Shown here piece by piece: positions 35,753 through 48,697 of a stretch of DNA of 64,000 nt. Numbering within the stretch: the stretch's first letter is position 1; every line of letters starts with the position of its first letter. This DNA comes from Streptomyces seoulensis (GTDB taxonomy: Bacteria > Actinomycetota > Actinomycetes > Streptomycetales > Streptomycetaceae), in NCBI RefSeq assembly GCF_022846655.1, contig NZ_AP025667.1, positions 6,113,001 through 6,177,000 of the forward strand, read 5' to 3'. The notes beneath the pieces are model-generated. The model saw only the letters and a program-made list of their open reading frames with translations. It was not told the origin of the DNA and ran no database searches. Position numbers and translations under genes: made by a program.

Positions 35753-37402
35753 TCAGCGGACGAAGACCCCCGCATGCCCCGCCAGGTCCAGGAAGTACTG
35801 GGGTGCCACACCCAGGACGACCGTGACCGCGACGCCCACCGCGATGGCGGTCATCGTCAGCGGTGAGGGGACCGCGACCGTGGGCCCGTCCGGCTTCGGG
35901 TCGCTGAAGAACATCAGGACGATCACGCGGATGTAGAAGAAGGCGGCGATGGCCGAGGAGATCACGCCGACCACGACCAGCGGGGCCGCGCCACCCTCCG
36001 CCGCCGCCTTGAACACCGCGAACTTGCCCGCGAAGCCGCTGGTCAGCGGGATGCCGGCGAAGGCCAGCAGGAAGACGGCGAAGACCGCGGCGACCAGGGG
36101 TGAGCGGCGGCCGAGACCGGCCCACTGGGAGAGGTGGGTCGCCTCGCCGCCCGCGTCGCGGACCAGGGTGACCACCGCGAAGGCGCCGATCGTCACGAAG
36201 GAGTACCCGGCGAGGTAGAAGAGGACCGCCGAGACGCCGTCCTCCGTCGTGGCGATCACACCGGCGAGGATGAAGCCGGCGTGTGCGATGGACGAGTACG
36301 CCAACAGCCGCTTGATGTCGGTCTGGGTGATGGCGACGATCGCGCCGGCCAGCATGGTGACGATGGCCACGCCCCACATCACCGGCCGCCAGTCCCAGCG
36401 CAGCCCCGGCAGCACCACGTACAGCAGCCGCAGCAGCGCGCCGAACGCGGCCACCTTGGTCGCGGCCGCCATGAAGCCGGTCACCGGGGTCGGGGCGCCC
36501 TGGTACACGTCCGGGGTCCACATGTGGAACGGCACCGCGCCCACCTTGAACAGCAGGCCCATCACCAGCAGCGCCATGCCGATCAGCAGCAGCGCGTCAT
36601 TGCCCATGGTGTCCGCCAGCGCCGGGTCGACCCCGCTCACCGTGCCGTCGACGACGGCCGCGATGCGCGCGTAGGACACCGAGCCCGCGTAGCCGTACAG
36701 CAGGGCGATGCCGAACAGGGTGAACGCCGAGGCGAACGCGCCGAGCAGGAAGTACTTGACCGCGGCCTCCTGCGACATCAGCCGCTTGCGGCGGGCCAGC
36801 GCGCACAGCAGGTACAGCGGGAGGGAGAGCACCTCCAGGGCCACGAACAGCGTCAGCAGGTCGTTCGCCGAGGGGAAGACCAGCATGCCCGCGACCGCGA
36901 AGAGCAGCAGCGGGAACACCTCGGTGGTGGTGAACCCGGCCTTCACCGCGGCCTGTTCGCCCTCACCGCCCGGCACGGACGCGGCCTGCGCGGCGAAGGA
37001 GTCGACCCGGTTGCCGTGCGCCGCCGGGTCGAGGCGCCGCTCGGCGAAGGTGAACAGGCCGACCAGCCCGGCGAGCAGGATCGTGCCCTGGAGGAACAGG
37101 GCCGGTCCGTCCACCGCGATCGCGCCCATGGCCGCGATGTGCGCCTTGGTGGTGCCGTACCCGCCCGCCGCGAGCGCGACGACCGCGGCGAACGCGGCGC
37201 ACAGCGCGACGGCGGAGACGAACACCTGGGCGTAGTAACGGGAGCGGCGCGGCACGAACGCCTCGACGAGCACCCCGATCAGGGCGGCGCCGAGCACGAT
37301 CAGCGTCGGCGACAATTGTCCGTATTCGATCTTCGGCGCGTCGATCTTGGAGATCGGATCGGCCGCCGTTGTCCACAGGCTGTGGACGGCTGCTGCGCTC
37401 AC
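35753..37402 (-). CDS. nuoN: NADH-quinone oxidoreductase subunit N (complete set)
   Basis: Proton-pumping membrane subunit, 549 aa, last gene of the 14-gene operon. Family motifs include LFVALEVLSLPLYLL (proton-path glutamate), FKVGAVPFHMWTPDVYQGAP and DIKRLLAYSSIAHAG. The GTG at 37402 overlaps the nuoM stop (GTGA). Early codons contain a perfect TTGTCCACA on the plus strand (37369-37377) within a larger palindrome, which resembles a DnaA box. A strong terminator follows the stop codon. Confidence 0.96.
   Translation of the reverse strand: MSAAAVHSLWTTAADPISKIDAPKIEYGQLSPTLIVLGAALIGVLVEAFVPRRSRYYAQVFVSAVALCAAFAAVVALAAGGYGTTKAHIAAMGAIAVDGPALFLQGTILLAGLVGLFTFAERRLDPAAHGNRVDSFAAQAASVPGGEGEQAAVKAGFTTTEVFPLLLFAVAGMLVFPSANDLLTLFVALEVLSLPLYLLCALARRKRLMSQEAAVKYFLLGAFASAFTLFGIALLYGYAGSVSYARIAAVVDGTVSGVDPALADTMGNDALLLIGMALLVMGLLFKVGAVPFHMWTPDVYQGAPTPVTGFMAAATKVAAFGALLRLLYVVLPGLRWDWRPVMWGVAIVTMLAGAIVAITQTDIKRLLAYSSIAHAGFILAGVIATTEDGVSAVLFYLAGYSFVTIGAFAVVTLVRDAGGEATHLSQWAGLGRRSPLVAAVFAVFLLAFAGIPLTSGFAGKFAVFKAAAEGGAAPLVVVGVISSAIAAFFYIRVIVLMFFSDPKPDGPTVAVPSPLTMTAIAVGVAVTVVLGVAPQYFLDLAGHAGVFVR
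37369..37387. promoter_or_regulatory. DnaA-box-like palindrome inside the nuoN start region
   Basis: TTGTCCACA (37369-37377), the preferred Streptomyces DnaA box, is followed by GGCTGTGGAC to give GTCCACAG-G-CTGTGGAC. The first 14 bases (from 37368) differ at one position from the site upstream of recQ. It lies in coding sequence, so it may be chance or a DnaA-titration site. Confidence 0.35.
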
Positions 37403-38970
37403 TTGGCCGCCTCCACCGCGGGCTTGGGGTCCTTCTGATGTACGTCGGACATGGTCTGCTTGACCGCCGGGTTGACGATGTCGGTGAGGGGCTTGGGATA
37501 GACGCCCAGGAAGACCAGCAGCACGATCAGCGGTGCCACGACCAGCACCTCACGCACCCTCAGGTCGGGCATCGCCGAGACCTCCGGCTTCACCGGGCCG
37601 GTCATCGTGCGCTGGTACAGCACCAGCGTGTACAGCGCGGCGAGGACGATGCCGAGGGTGGCGATGATCCCGATCACCGGGTAGCGCGCGAACGTGCCGA
37701 CCAGTACCAGGAACTCACTGACGAACGGCGCCAGTCCGGGCAGCGACAGGGTCGCCAGACCGCCGATAAGGAACGTGCCGGCGAGCACCGGGGCGACCTT
37801 CTGCACACCGCCGTAGTCCGCGATGAGCCGGGAGCCGCGCCGGGAGATCAGGAACCCGGCGACCAGCATCAGCGCGGCCGTCGAGATGCCGTGGTTGACC
37901 ATGTAGAGGGTCGCGCCGGACTGGCCCTGGGTCGTCATGGCGAAGATGCCCATCACGATGAACCCGAAGTGCGAGATCGACGCGTACGCCACCAGCCGCT
38001 TGATGTCCCGCTGGCCGACCGCCAGCAGCGCCCCGTAGACGATGCTGACCAGGGCCAGGACGAGGATCACGGGCGTCGCCCACTTCGACGCCTCCGGGAA
38101 GAGCTGGAGGCAGAAGCGGAGCATGGCGAAGGTGCCGACCTTGTCGACCACCGCCGTGATGAGCACCGCGACCGGCGCGGTGGACTCCTGCATGGCGTTG
38201 GGCAGCCAGGTGTGCAGCGGCCACAGCGGCGCCTTCACGGCGAAGGCGAAGAAGAAGCCGAGGAACAGCCAGCGTTCGGTGCCGGTCGCCATGGTGAGCG
38301 AGCCGTCGGCGCGGGCCTGGACGATCTCCTGGAGGCTGAAGCTCCCGGCGACGACGTAGAGCCCGATCACCGCGGCCAGCATGATCAGACCGCCGGCCAG
38401 GTTGTAGAGGAGGAACTTCACGGCCGCGTACGACCGTTGCCGCGAAGCCGCCTCCTCGCCCTGGCTGTGGGCCCGGTCCCCGAAGCCGCCGATGAGGAAG
38501 TACATCGGGATCAGCATGGCTTCGAAGAAGATGTAGAAGACGAAGACGTCGGTCGCCTCGAAGGAGATGATCACCATCGCCTCGACGGCCAGGATCAGCG
38601 CGAAGAAGCCCTGGGTCGGGCGCCACCGCTTGCTGCCGGTCTCCAGCGGATCGGCGTCGTGCCAGCCCGCCAGCACGATGAACGGCATCAGCAGCGCGGT
38701 CAGCCCGATCAGGGCCACTGCGATGCCGTCGACGCCCAGTTCGTAACGGACCCCGAAGTCCCTGATCCAGGAGTGGGACTCGGTGAGCTGGTAGCGGGCG
38801 CCGTCCGGGTCGAAGCGGACCAGGACGACGATCGCCAGCGCGAGCGTGGCCAGGGAGACCAGCAGGGCCAGCCACTTGGCGGCGGTGCGCTGCCGGGCCG
38901 GCACGGCGGCCGTGGCCACCGCGCCGAGAGCCGGGAGCAGCGCTGTCGCTGTCAGCAGAGGAAAGGACAT
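37399..38970 (-). CDS. nuoM: NADH-quinone oxidoreductase subunit M (complete set)
   Basis: Proton-pumping membrane subunit of 523 aa. It shows the glutamate helix (FYIFFEAMLIPMYFLIGG), the lysine motif VKAPLWPLHTWLPNAMQ and DIKRLVAYASISHFG. Starting ATG at 38970 lies 5 bp after the nuoL stop with GAGGGCGG upstream. The stop overlaps the nuoN start. Confidence 0.96.
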   Translation of the reverse strand: MSFPLLTATALLPALGAVATAAVPARQRTAAKWLALLVSLATLALAIVVLVRFDPDGARYQLTESHSWIRDFGVRYELGVDGIAVALIGLTALLMPFIVLAGWHDADPLETGSKRWRPTQGFFALILAVEAMVIISFEATDVFVFYIFFEAMLIPMYFLIGGFGDRAHSQGEEAASRQRSYAAVKFLLYNLAGGLIMLAAVIGLYVVAGSFSLQEIVQARADGSLTMATGTERWLFLGFFFAFAVKAPLWPLHTWLPNAMQESTAPVAVLITAVVDKVGTFAMLRFCLQLFPEASKWATPVILVLALVSIVYGALLAVGQRDIKRLVAYASISHFGFIVMGIFAMTTQGQSGATLYMVNHGISTAALMLVAGFLISRRGSRLIADYGGVQKVAPVLAGTFLIGGLATLSLPGLAPFVSEFLVLVGTFARYPVIGIIATLGIVLAALYTLVLYQRTMTGPVKPEVSAMPDLRVREVLVVAPLIVLLVFLGVYPKPLTDIVNPAVKQTMSDVHQKDPKPAVEAAK

Positions 38971-38975
38971 CGGTA

Positions 38976-40871
38976 TCAGACCGCCCTCATCAGCAGGGTC
39001 GCGGCGACCAGGAGGGCCGCGCCGCCGAACATCGAGACCGCGTAGGAACGGGCGAAGCCGTTCTGGACACGGCGCAGCCGCCCGGACAGGCCGCCGAAAC
39101 CGGCCGCCGTGCCGTTGACGACACCGTCGACCAGGGTGTGGTCGACGTAGACCAGCGAGCGCGTCAGGTGCTCGCCGCCGCGCACCAGCACGACGTGGTT
39201 GAAGTCGTCCTGGTAGAGATCACGCCGGGCGGCGCGGGTGAGCACGGAACCGCGCGGGGCGACGGCGGGGACGGGCTTGCGGCCGTACTGCACCCAGGCC
39301 AGGCCGACACCGACCACCAGGCAGACCATGGTGGCGCCGGTGACGGTGAGCGCGCTCAGCGGGGAGTGTCCCTCGCTGTGCCCGGTGACCGGCTCCAGCC
39401 AGTGCAGGAAGCGGTCGCCCACGTCGAAGAAGGCACCGCCGGCGACCGAGCCGACGGCCAGCACGATCATCGGGATCGTCATGGTCTTCGGGGACTCGTG
39501 CGGGTGCGGTTCGTGGCCCTCGGCGTCCGGCTGCCAGCGCTTCTCGCCGAAGAACGTCATCAGCATCACGCGGGTCATGTAGAACGCGGTGATCGCCGCG
39601 CCCAGCAGGGCCACCCCGCCGAGGATCCAGCCCTCGGTGCCGCCCTTGGCGAAGGCGGCCTCGATGATCTTGTCCTTGGAGAAGAAGCCGGACAGACCCG
39701 GGAAGCCGATGATGGCCAGGTAGCCGAGGCCGAAGGTGACGAAGGTGATCGGCATGTACTTGCGCAGGGCGCCGTACCTGCGCATGTCGACCTCGTCGTT
39801 CATGCCGTGCATCACCGAGCCGGCGCCCAGGAACAGCCCGGCCTTGAAGAAGCCGTGGGTGACCAGGTGCATGATGGCGAAGACGTAGCCGATCGGACCG
39901 AGGCCGGCCGCGAGGACCATGTAGCCGATCTGCGACATGGTCGAACCGGCCAGCGCCTTCTTGATGTCGTCCTTGGCGCAACCGACGATCGCACCGAACA
40001 GCAGCGTGACCCCGCCGACGACGGTGACCACGAGCTGCGCGTCCGGGGCGCCGTTGAAGATCGCGGCGGAGCGGACGATGAGGTAGACGCCCGCCGTCAC
40101 CATGGTGGCCGCGTGGATCAGGGCCGAGACCGGGGTCGGGCCCTCCATCGCGTCACCGAGCCAGGACTGCAGCGGCACCTGGGCCGACTTGCCGCACGCG
40201 GCGAGCAGCAGCATCAGGCCGATCGCGGTGAGCCGGCCCTCGGAGGCGTCGCCCGCCCGCTCCAGCACCGGGCCGAAGGCGAAGGTGCCGAAGGTGGTGA
40301 ACATCAGCATGATGGCGATGGACAGGCCCACGTCGCCGACCCGGTTGACCAGGAACGCCTTCTTCGCGGCGGTCGCGGCACTCGGCTTGTGCTGCCAGAA
40401 GCCGATGAGCAGGTACGAGGCGAGGCCCACGCCCTCCCAGCCGACGTACAGCAGCAGGTAGTTGTCGGCGAGGACCAGCAGCAGCATCGCCGCGAGGAAC
40501 AGGTTGAGGTAGCCGAAGAATCGGCGGCGCCGCTCGTCGTGCTCCATGTACCCGATGGAATAGAGGTGGATCAGCGAGCCGACACCCGTGATCAGCAGCA
40601 CGAACGTCATCGAGAGCTGGTCGAGCCGCAGCGTGACGTCGGCCTGGAAGTCACCGACCGAGATCCAGTTCCACAGGTGCTGGGTCCAGGTGCGGTGTTC
40701 GGGGTCCTCGCCGAGCAGTCCGGCGAAGAGGACCAGGCCGATGGCGAAGGAGGCGGTCGACAGCAGGGTGCCGACCCAGTGGCCGACGGCGTCCAGACGC
40801 CGGCCGCCGAGCAGGAGCACGACGGCTCCGAGCAGGGGCGCCGCGATGAGCAGCGCGATCAGGTTCTCCAC
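38976..40871 (-). CDS. nuoL: NADH-quinone oxidoreductase subunit L (complete set)
   Basis: Distal proton-pumping subunit with the long lateral helix, 631 aa. Motifs include [39 protein letters not shown] and [16 protein letters not shown]. The GTG at 40871 has GGAAGAA upstream and lies 15 bp after the nuoK stop. Confidence 0.96.
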   Translation of the reverse strand: MENLIALLIAAPLLGAVVLLLGGRRLDAVGHWVGTLLSTASFAIGLVLFAGLLGEDPEHRTWTQHLWNWISVGDFQADVTLRLDQLSMTFVLLITGVGSLIHLYSIGYMEHDERRRRFFGYLNLFLAAMLLLVLADNYLLLYVGWEGVGLASYLLIGFWQHKPSAATAAKKAFLVNRVGDVGLSIAIMLMFTTFGTFAFGPVLERAGDASEGRLTAIGLMLLLAACGKSAQVPLQSWLGDAMEGPTPVSALIHAATMVTAGVYLIVRSAAIFNGAPDAQLVVTVVGGVTLLFGAIVGCAKDDIKKALAGSTMSQIGYMVLAAGLGPIGYVFAIMHLVTHGFFKAGLFLGAGSVMHGMNDEVDMRRYGALRKYMPITFVTFGLGYLAIIGFPGLSGFFSKDKIIEAAFAKGGTEGWILGGVALLGAAITAFYMTRVMLMTFFGEKRWQPDAEGHEPHPHESPKTMTIPMIVLAVGSVAGGAFFDVGDRFLHWLEPVTGHSEGHSPLSALTVTGATMVCLVVGVGLAWVQYGRKPVPAVAPRGSVLTRAARRDLYQDDFNHVVLVRGGEHLTRSLVYVDHTLVDGVVNGTAAGFGGLSGRLRRVQNGFARSYAVSMFGGAALLVAATLLMRAV

Positions 40872-40886
40872 GATTCTTCCGACCCC

Positions 40887-41186
40887 TTACAGCTTCATCA
40901 GGCTGGCGTCGTCGACCGAGGCCGAGTGGCGGGTGCGGAACAGCGACACGATGATCGCCAGGCCCACCACGACCTCCGCGGCGGCGACGACCATCGTGAA
41001 GAACGCGATGATCTGGCCGTCGAGGTTGCCGTGCATCCGGGAGAAGGTGACGAAGGCGAGGTTGCAGGCGTTGAGCATCAGCTCCACGCACATGAACACC
41101 ACGATCGCGTTCCGCCGGATCAGCACGCCGGTGGCGCCGATGGTGAACAACAGGGCCGCGAGATAGAGGTAGTTGACGGGGTTCAC
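40887..41186 (-). CDS. nuoK: NADH-quinone oxidoreductase subunit K (complete set)
   Basis: Three-helix membrane subunit of 99 aa, the standard length. The conserved glutamates are Glu35 ([11 protein letters not shown]) and Glu71 ([12 protein letters not shown]). The GTG at 41186 overlaps the nuoJ stop (GTGA). Longer frames upstream are open GC-rich sequence over nuoJ. Confidence 0.96.
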   Translation of the reverse strand: MNPVNYLYLAALLFTIGATGVLIRRNAIVVFMCVELMLNACNLAFVTFSRMHGNLDGQIIAFFTMVVAAAEVVVGLAIIVSLFRTRHSASVDDASLMKL

Positions 41187-42037
41187 TGGGCCGCGTCCTC
41201 CGTCCGCTTGAAGTTCGCCGGTTCGTTCTCCGTGCGCTCCAGGCGTTCCTGCGAGCGCTGTTCCAGCGCCTTGAGGTCGCTCATGGCCTGTGTGGAGACG
41301 TCCCGGATCTGGCCGCGTTCGCGCAGCGTCCGGCTGACGCTCAGCTCGGCGGGGGTGCCGTCGGGCAGCAGGCCCGCGATGTCCACCGCGTTGTGCCGGG
41401 CGTAGACGCCGGGGGCGGGCAGCGGCGGGAGCTGCTTGCCCTCGCGGACCCGCTGGTCGGCCAGCTCGCGCTGGGTCCTGGCCCGCTCGGTGCGCTCGCG
41501 GTGGGTGAGCACCATGGCGCCGACCGCGGCGGTGATCAGCAGGGCGCCGGTCAGCTCGAAGGCATAGACGTACTTGGTGAAGATGAGGGCCGCCAGACCC
41601 TCCACGTTGCCGCCCGCGTTGGCCTGGCCGGTGCCGTTGAACCGGGTGAGGGAGGCGTTGGCGATGCCGCCCACCAGCAGGACGCCGAAGCCGAGTCCGC
41701 ACAGCAGTGCCAGCCAGCGCTGGCCCTTGATGGTCTCCTTCAGCGAGTCCGCCGCGGTCACGCCGACGAGCATCACCACGAAGAGGAAGAGCATCATGAT
41801 CGCGCCGGTGTAGACGACGATCTGCACGACCCCCAGGAAATAGGCGCCGTTGGCGAGGTAGAACACCGCCAAGATGATCATGGTCCCGGCGAGACAGAGG
41901 GCGCTGTGCACGGCCCGCCGCATGAACACGGTGCACAGGGCGCCGATCACCGCGACACTGCCGAGGATCCAGAACTGGACCGCCTCGCCGGTGGAGGTGC
42001 CCGCGGAAAGAGTGGCCGCTGCCAGTTGGGTGCTCAC
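41183..42037 (-). CDS. nuoJ: NADH-quinone oxidoreductase subunit J (complete set)
   Basis: Membrane subunit of 284 aa. The five helices end at about residue 180 and include [20 protein letters not shown]. The last 100 residues are hydrophilic ([19 protein letters not shown] onwards) and absent from NuoJ of most bacteria; the set-2 NuoJ lacks them. The GTG at 42037 overlaps the nuoI stop (GTGA). Confidence 0.95.
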   Translation of the reverse strand: MSTQLAAATLSAGTSTGEAVQFWILGSVAVIGALCTVFMRRAVHSALCLAGTMIILAVFYLANGAYFLGVVQIVVYTGAIMMLFLFVVMLVGVTAADSLKETIKGQRWLALLCGLGFGVLLVGGIANASLTRFNGTGQANAGGNVEGLAALIFTKYVYAFELTGALLITAAVGAMVLTHRERTERARTQRELADQRVREGKQLPPLPAPGVYARHNAVDIAGLLPDGTPAELSVSRTLRERGQIRDVSTQAMSDLKALEQRSQERLERTENEPANFKRTEDAAQ

Positions 42038-42636
42038 GCCTCCACCCCCTCGTCCTCGGGCTTCTCGCCCTTGGAGGTGGCCACTTGGCGCACGGTGCCG
42101 GGGGCGGCCTCGGTGACCAGGCCCCGGTAGTAGTCCTGTTCGTCGGTGCCGGGGAAGATCGAGTGCGGGGAGTCGACCATGCCCTCGTCCAGACCGGCGA
42201 GCAACTGCTCCTTGGTGTAGATGAGGTTGGCCCGGCTGGAGTCGGCCAGCTCGAACTCGTTGGTCATCGTCAGCGCGCGGGTGGGGCACGCCTCGATGCA
42301 CAGGCCGCACAGGATGCAGCGGGCGTAGTTGATCTGGTAGACGCGGCCGTACCGCTCGCCCGGCGAGTAGCGCTCCTCGTCGGTGTTGTCGGCGCCCTCG
42401 ACATAGATGGCGTCGGCGGGGCAGGCCCAGGCGCACAGCTCGCAGCCGACGCACTTCTCCAGGCCGTCCGGATGGCGGTTGAGCTGGTGCCGTCCGTGGA
42501 AGCGGGGAGCGGTGGTCTTCTTCTGCTCCGGGTACTGCTCGGTCAGCCGCTTCTTGAACATGGCCTTGAAGGTCACGGCGAAGCCGGCCACGGGATTCTG
42601 GAAACCGGGTGCGGTCTCCTTGGGCTCCTCAGCCAT
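42034..42636 (-). CDS. nuoI: NADH-quinone oxidoreductase subunit I (complete set)
   Basis: Two-cluster ferredoxin-like subunit, 200 aa. The binding motifs are [12 protein letters not shown] and [12 protein letters not shown]. It carries electrons from NuoG to NuoB. The ATG at 42636 is chosen because AAGGAGG lies 6-7 nt upstream; it overlaps nuoH by 8 nt. The C-terminal 30 residues are acidic and variable. Confidence 0.96.
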   Translation of the reverse strand: MAEEPKETAPGFQNPVAGFAVTFKAMFKKRLTEQYPEQKKTTAPRFHGRHQLNRHPDGLEKCVGCELCAWACPADAIYVEGADNTDEERYSPGERYGRVYQINYARCILCGLCIEACPTRALTMTNEFELADSSRANLIYTKEQLLAGLDEGMVDSPHSIFPGTDEQDYYRGLVTEAAPGTVRQVATSKGEKPEDEGVEA

Positions 42637-43990
42637 CGGACGCCTCCTTTCCATCCGAAGTTCCGTCACTGACAGGGTCCGCACCGCCACTGGCGATCAG
42701 TTCCCGCTCCTGGCGCGGACGGCGCCTGGGCACCGCGGGCAACTGCTGTCCGGGCAGCGGCGGTACGGGGAAGCCGCCCGCCAGCGGATCGAATCCGGGC
42801 TGCGGGGCCGGAGCCTCGGCGGCCTTGGCCTTCTCGCGGAACATGTCGGCGACGAAGGAGATCAGCAGCAGGGCGAGCACCCCGCCGCCGACGTAGAGCG
42901 CGATGTCGGCGAAGTCGTAGTTCTCGTTGCGCAGCACCCGCACGGTCGCCACCAGCATCAGCCAGACGACCGAGACCGGGATGAGGACCTTCCAGCCGAG
43001 CTTCATGAGCTGGTCGTAGCGGACGCGGGGCAGCGTGCCGCGCAGCCAGATGAAGAAGAACAGCAGCAACTGCACCTTGATGACGAACCAGAGCATCGGC
43101 CACCAGCCGTGGTTGGCGCCCTCCCAGAAGGTGCTGATGGGCCAGGGGGCCCGCCAGCCGCCGAGGAAGAGGGTGGCCGTCACCGCCGACACCGTCACCA
43201 TGTTCATGTACTCGGCGAGCATGAACAGCGCGAACTTGATCGAGGAGTACTCGGTGTTGAAGCCGCCGACCAGGTCACCCTCGGACTCCGGCATGTCGAA
43301 GGGGGCGCGGTTGGTCTCGCCCACCATCGTGATGACGTAGAGGATGAAGGAGACCGGGAGCAGCAGGATGTACCAGCGGTCCTGCTGCTGTTCCACGATC
43401 GTGGAGGTCGACATCGACCCCGAGTAGAGGAACACCGAGGCGAACGAGGCGCCCATGGCGATCTCGTACGAGATCATCTGCGCGCAACTGCGCAGGCCGC
43501 CCAGCAGCGGGTAGGTCGAGCCGGAGCTCCAGCCCGCCAGCACGATGCCGTAGATGCCGACCGAGGCGACCGCCAGGATGTACAGCATGGCGATCGGCAG
43601 GTCGGTGAGCTGCATCGTGGTGCGGTGGCCGAAGATCGAGATCTCGTTGTCGGCGGGGCCGAAGGGGATCACCGCGATCGCCATGCAGGCCGGGATGGCC
43701 GCGATGATCGGCGCGAGGACGTAGACCACCTTGTCCGCGCGTTTGACGACGACGTCCTCCTTGAGCATCAGCTTCACGCCGTCGGCCAGCGACTGGAGCA
43801 TGCCCCAGGGGCCGTGCCGGTTGGGGCCGATGCGCAACTGCATCCAGGCGACGACCTTGCGCTCCCAGACGATGGAGAACAGCACCGTCAGCATCAGGAA
43901 CGCGAAGCAGAACACCGCCTTGACGACGACCAGCCACCAGGGGTCGCGGCCGAACAGCGAGAGGTCTTCAGCGGCGAGGAACGGGCTCAT
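42629..43990 (-). CDS. nuoH: NADH-quinone oxidoreductase subunit H (complete set)
   Basis: Quinone-chamber membrane subunit, 453 aa. Motifs include [30 protein letters not shown] and [19 protein letters not shown]. About 60 C-terminal residues rich in Pro, Ala and Arg follow the last helix, a soluble tail that the set-2 NuoH does not have. The ATG at 43990 overlaps the nuoG stop (ATGA) behind AAGGAGG. Confidence 0.96.
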   Translation of the reverse strand: MSPFLAAEDLSLFGRDPWWLVVVKAVFCFAFLMLTVLFSIVWERKVVAWMQLRIGPNRHGPWGMLQSLADGVKLMLKEDVVVKRADKVVYVLAPIIAAIPACMAIAVIPFGPADNEISIFGHRTTMQLTDLPIAMLYILAVASVGIYGIVLAGWSSGSTYPLLGGLRSCAQMISYEIAMGASFASVFLYSGSMSTSTIVEQQQDRWYILLLPVSFILYVITMVGETNRAPFDMPESEGDLVGGFNTEYSSIKFALFMLAEYMNMVTVSAVTATLFLGGWRAPWPISTFWEGANHGWWPMLWFVIKVQLLLFFFIWLRGTLPRVRYDQLMKLGWKVLIPVSVVWLMLVATVRVLRNENYDFADIALYVGGGVLALLLISFVADMFREKAKAAEAPAPQPGFDPLAGGFPVPPLPGQQLPAVPRRRPRQERELIASGGADPVSDGTSDGKEASDG

Positions 43991-46487
43991 CCTCGAACCT
44001 CCTTGGGGGCCTCGGCGGCGTGGACCGCCGGGCCGATACGGACGAGGGAGCCGGGCCGGGCCCCGGTGTCGGAGGCGACGCCCCGGCCCACCGAGTCCAG
44101 CGGGAGCCAGACCACCCGGTCGGGCATCTCCGTGATCTCCAGCGGGAGTTCGGTCGTCCCGGCGGGTCCGGTGACGGCGAGCGCGTCGCCCTCCCCGACG
44201 CCCGCCTCGGCGGCGGTCGCCGCGGACACGCGCGCGTGGGCGGCGTGCCGGGTGCCGGCCAGCGCCTCGTCGCCCTGCTGCAGGACGCCGAGGTCGAGCA
44301 GGAGCCGGTGCCCGGCGAGCACGGCCTCCCCGGCGGCCGGGCGGGGCAGCGCGTCCCCGCTGTGCAGCGGGTCGGCGGCGCCCGCCCCGGTCCACGCCCC
44401 GAGCCGGTCGATCTCCGCACGGGTGGTGCGCAGGTCCGGCAGGCCCAGGTGGACGTCCATGGCGTCGGCCAGCATCTGCAGGACGCGGGCGTCGGCGGGG
44501 GCGAGGCGGCGGGTCATCTGGTCGGGCTTGAGCGCGGCCTCGAAGAAGCGCACCCGGCCCTCCCAGTTGAGGAAGGTGCCCGTCTTCTCGACGACCGCGG
44601 CCACCGGGAGCACCACATCGGCGCGCTCGGTGACCTCGCTGGGCCGCAGCTCCAGCGAGACCAGGAAGCCGACGCTGTCGAGCGCCTCACGCGCGCGTGC
44701 CGGGTCGGGCAGGTCGGCGACCTCCACCCCGGCGACGACCAGCGCGGACAGCTCGCCGGTGGCGGCGGCCTCCACGATCTGCTGGGTGTCGCGGCCGTAG
44801 CGGGCGGGGAGTTCGGCCAGCCCCCAGACGGCGGCGACCTCCTCCCGCGCACGCGGGTCGGTGGCCGGACGGCCGCCCGGCAGCAGCGAGGGCAGCGCGC
44901 CCGCCTCGACGGCACCGCGCTCCCCCGCCCGCCGGGGAATCCACACCAGCCGCGCGCCGGTCGCGGCGGCCGTGCGCGCGGCCGCCGTCAGGCCGCCCGC
45001 TACTCCCGCGAGCCGCTCGCCGACCACGATCACCGCGCCCTCGGCGCGCAGCGCCTGGGCCGCCTCGGTGCCGGAGTCCTCCAGACCGGTCCCGCCGGCC
45101 AGCGCGTCCAGCCACTCGGGCTCGGTGCCGGGCGCGGCCGGGAGCAGGGTGCCGCCCGCCTTCGTCAGGCCGCGGGTGGCGTGGGTGGCCAGCGCGTAGA
45201 CCTTCTGGCCGTGCTTGCGCCACGCCTTGCGCAGCCGCAGGAAGACGCCGGGCGCCTCCTCCTCGGCCTCAAACCCGACCAGCAGCACGGCCGGCGCCTG
45301 CTCCAGCGCGGTGTACGTGACCCCGGTGCCGTCCAGGTCGCGGCCCCGGCCCGCCACCCGGGCGGCCAGGAAGTCGGCCTCCTCGCCGCTGTGCACGCGG
45401 GCGCGGAAGTCGATGTCGTTGGTGTCGAGGGCCACGCGCGCGAACTTGCTGTACGCGTACGCGTCCTCGACGGTCAGCCTGCCTCCGGTGAGCACCCCGG
45501 CGCGGGAGCGGGCGGCGCCCAGGCCGCGCGCGGCCGCCTCCAGTGCCTCCGGCCAGGAGGCGGGCTCCAGCACGCCCTCGGCGTTGCGGACCAGCGGGGT
45601 GTCGAGCCGGTCGCGGAGCTGCGCGTACCGGAACCCGAAGCGGCCCTTGTCGCAGATCCAGTCCTCGTTGACCTCGGGGTCCTCGGCGGCAAGCCGCCGC
45701 ATGACCTTCCCGCGCCGGTGGTCGGTGCGGGTGGCGCAGCCGCCCGAGCAGTGCTCGCACACCGACGGCGAGGAGATCAGGTCGAAGGGCCGGGAGCGGA
45801 ACCGGTAGGCGGCCGAGGTGAGCGCGCCGACCGGGCAGATCTGGATGGTGTTCCCGGAGAAGTACGACTCGAACGGGTCGCCCTCGCCGGTGCCGACCTG
45901 CTGGAGCGCGCCGCGCTCGATCAGCTCGATCATCGGGTCGCCCGCGACCTGGTTGGAGAACCGGGTGCAGCGGGCGCACAGCACGCACCGCTCGCGGTCG
46001 AGCAGCACCTGGGTGGAGATGGGCAGCGGCTTGGCGTAGGTGCGCTTGCGGCCCTCGAAGCGGGACTCGGCGTTGCCGTGGGACATGGCCTGGTTCTGCA
46101 GCGGGCACTCGCCGCCCTTGTCGCAGACCGGGCAGTCCAGCGGGTGGTTGATGAGCAGCAGCTCCATCACACCGTGCTGGGCCTTCTCGGCCACCGGCGA
46201 GGTGAGCTGGGTCTTCACCACCATGCCGTCGGTACAGGTGATGGTGCAGGACGCCATCGGCTTGCGCTGGCCCTCTACCTCCACGATGCACTGGCGGCAG
46301 GCACCGGCCGGGTCCAGCAGGGGGTGGTCGCAGAAGCGCGGGATCTCGATGCCGAGCTGCTCGGCGGCCCGGATGACCAGGGTGCCCTTGGGCACGCTGA
46401 TCCCGATGCCGTCGATCGTCAGCGTGACGAGGTCCTCCGGCGGGACCGCCGCCTGCCCCCCTCCTGAGGGGGCGTTGGTGGTCACGG

Positions 46488-46491
<4 letters not shown>
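43987..46491 (-). CDS. nuoG: NADH-quinone oxidoreductase subunit G (complete set)
   Basis: Large iron-sulfur subunit of the NADH-input module, 834 aa. The N-terminal [2Fe-2S] part has [18 protein letters not shown], then [18 protein letters not shown] and [11 protein letters not shown] for further clusters, CPVGALTS, and [15 protein letters not shown] at the molybdopterin-like domain. The C-terminal 500 residues are the catalytically inert molybdopterin-oxidoreductase fold. The ATG at 46491 overlaps the nuoF stop (ATGA). Confidence 0.96.
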
Positions 46492-47836
<1,345 letters not shown>

Positions 47837-47837
<1 letters not shown>

Positions 47838-48697
47838 CACTCCCCCTCCTCTGCGGTCGGACCGGACGGGTGGGAGGGGTCGGAGGCCGAGGTCTCGACC
47901 GGGTCGTGGGAGCTGAGGCGCTCGGCGGGCGAGGGCTCGTGCACCGTGTCCTCCTCGGGCCGGGCGGCGTCGCGCGGGTGGACCACGCGTGCCGGGTGCG
48001 CCTCGCCCTTGGCCAGGCGCAGGCCGACCAGGGAGGCGTGGCCCGCGCTGCCGCCCTCCTCGACGGCGCCGGGGCGCTCGTCGGGGAAGCCGGCCAGGAT
48101 GCGGGCGGTCTCCTTGAAGGTGCACAGCCGGGCCCCGCGCGTGGGCTCCACGGGCTCTCCGGCGCGCAGGTCGTCCACGAGGCGGGTGGCGCTGGCCGGG
48201 GTCTGGTTGTCGAAGAACTCCCAGTTGACCATCACGACCGGCGCGTAGTCGCAGGCCGCGTTGCACTCGATGTGCTCCAGGGTGACCTTGCCGTCGCCGG
48301 TGGTCTCGCCGTTGCCGACGCCCAGGTGCTCCTGGAGGGTCTCGAAGATGGCGTCGCCGCCCATGACGGCGCACAGGGTGTTGGTGCAGACGCCCACCTG
48401 GTAGTCGCCGGAGGGGCGGCGCCGGTACATCGAGTAGAAGGTGGCGACGGCGGTGACCTCGGCGGTGGTCAGCTCCAGCACGTCGGCGCAGAACTTCATG
48501 CCGGTCCGGGTGACGTAGCCGTCCTCGGCCTGCACGAGGTGCAGCAGCGGCAGCAGGGCGGAGCGGGAGTCGGGGTAGCGCGCGATCACCTCGCGCGCGT
48601 CCGTCTCCAGCCGGGCCCGGACGTCGTCCGGGTAGGCGGGCGGGGGCAGCTCCGGCATGCCCAGGCCGACGCCCCGCTCGGAAGAAGAGGTGGTCAC
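47837..48697 (-). CDS. nuoE: NADH-quinone oxidoreductase subunit E (complete set)
   Basis: [2Fe-2S] thioredoxin-fold subunit of the NADH module. Ligands are Cys104 and Cys109 (GVCTNTLC) and Cys145 and Cys149 (ECNAAC). The family domain ends near residue 205. The remaining 80 residues are polar and rich in Ala, Glu, Pro and Ser, making the protein 286 aa against the usual 160-250. The GTG at 48697 overlaps the nuoD stop (GTGA). Confidence 0.95.
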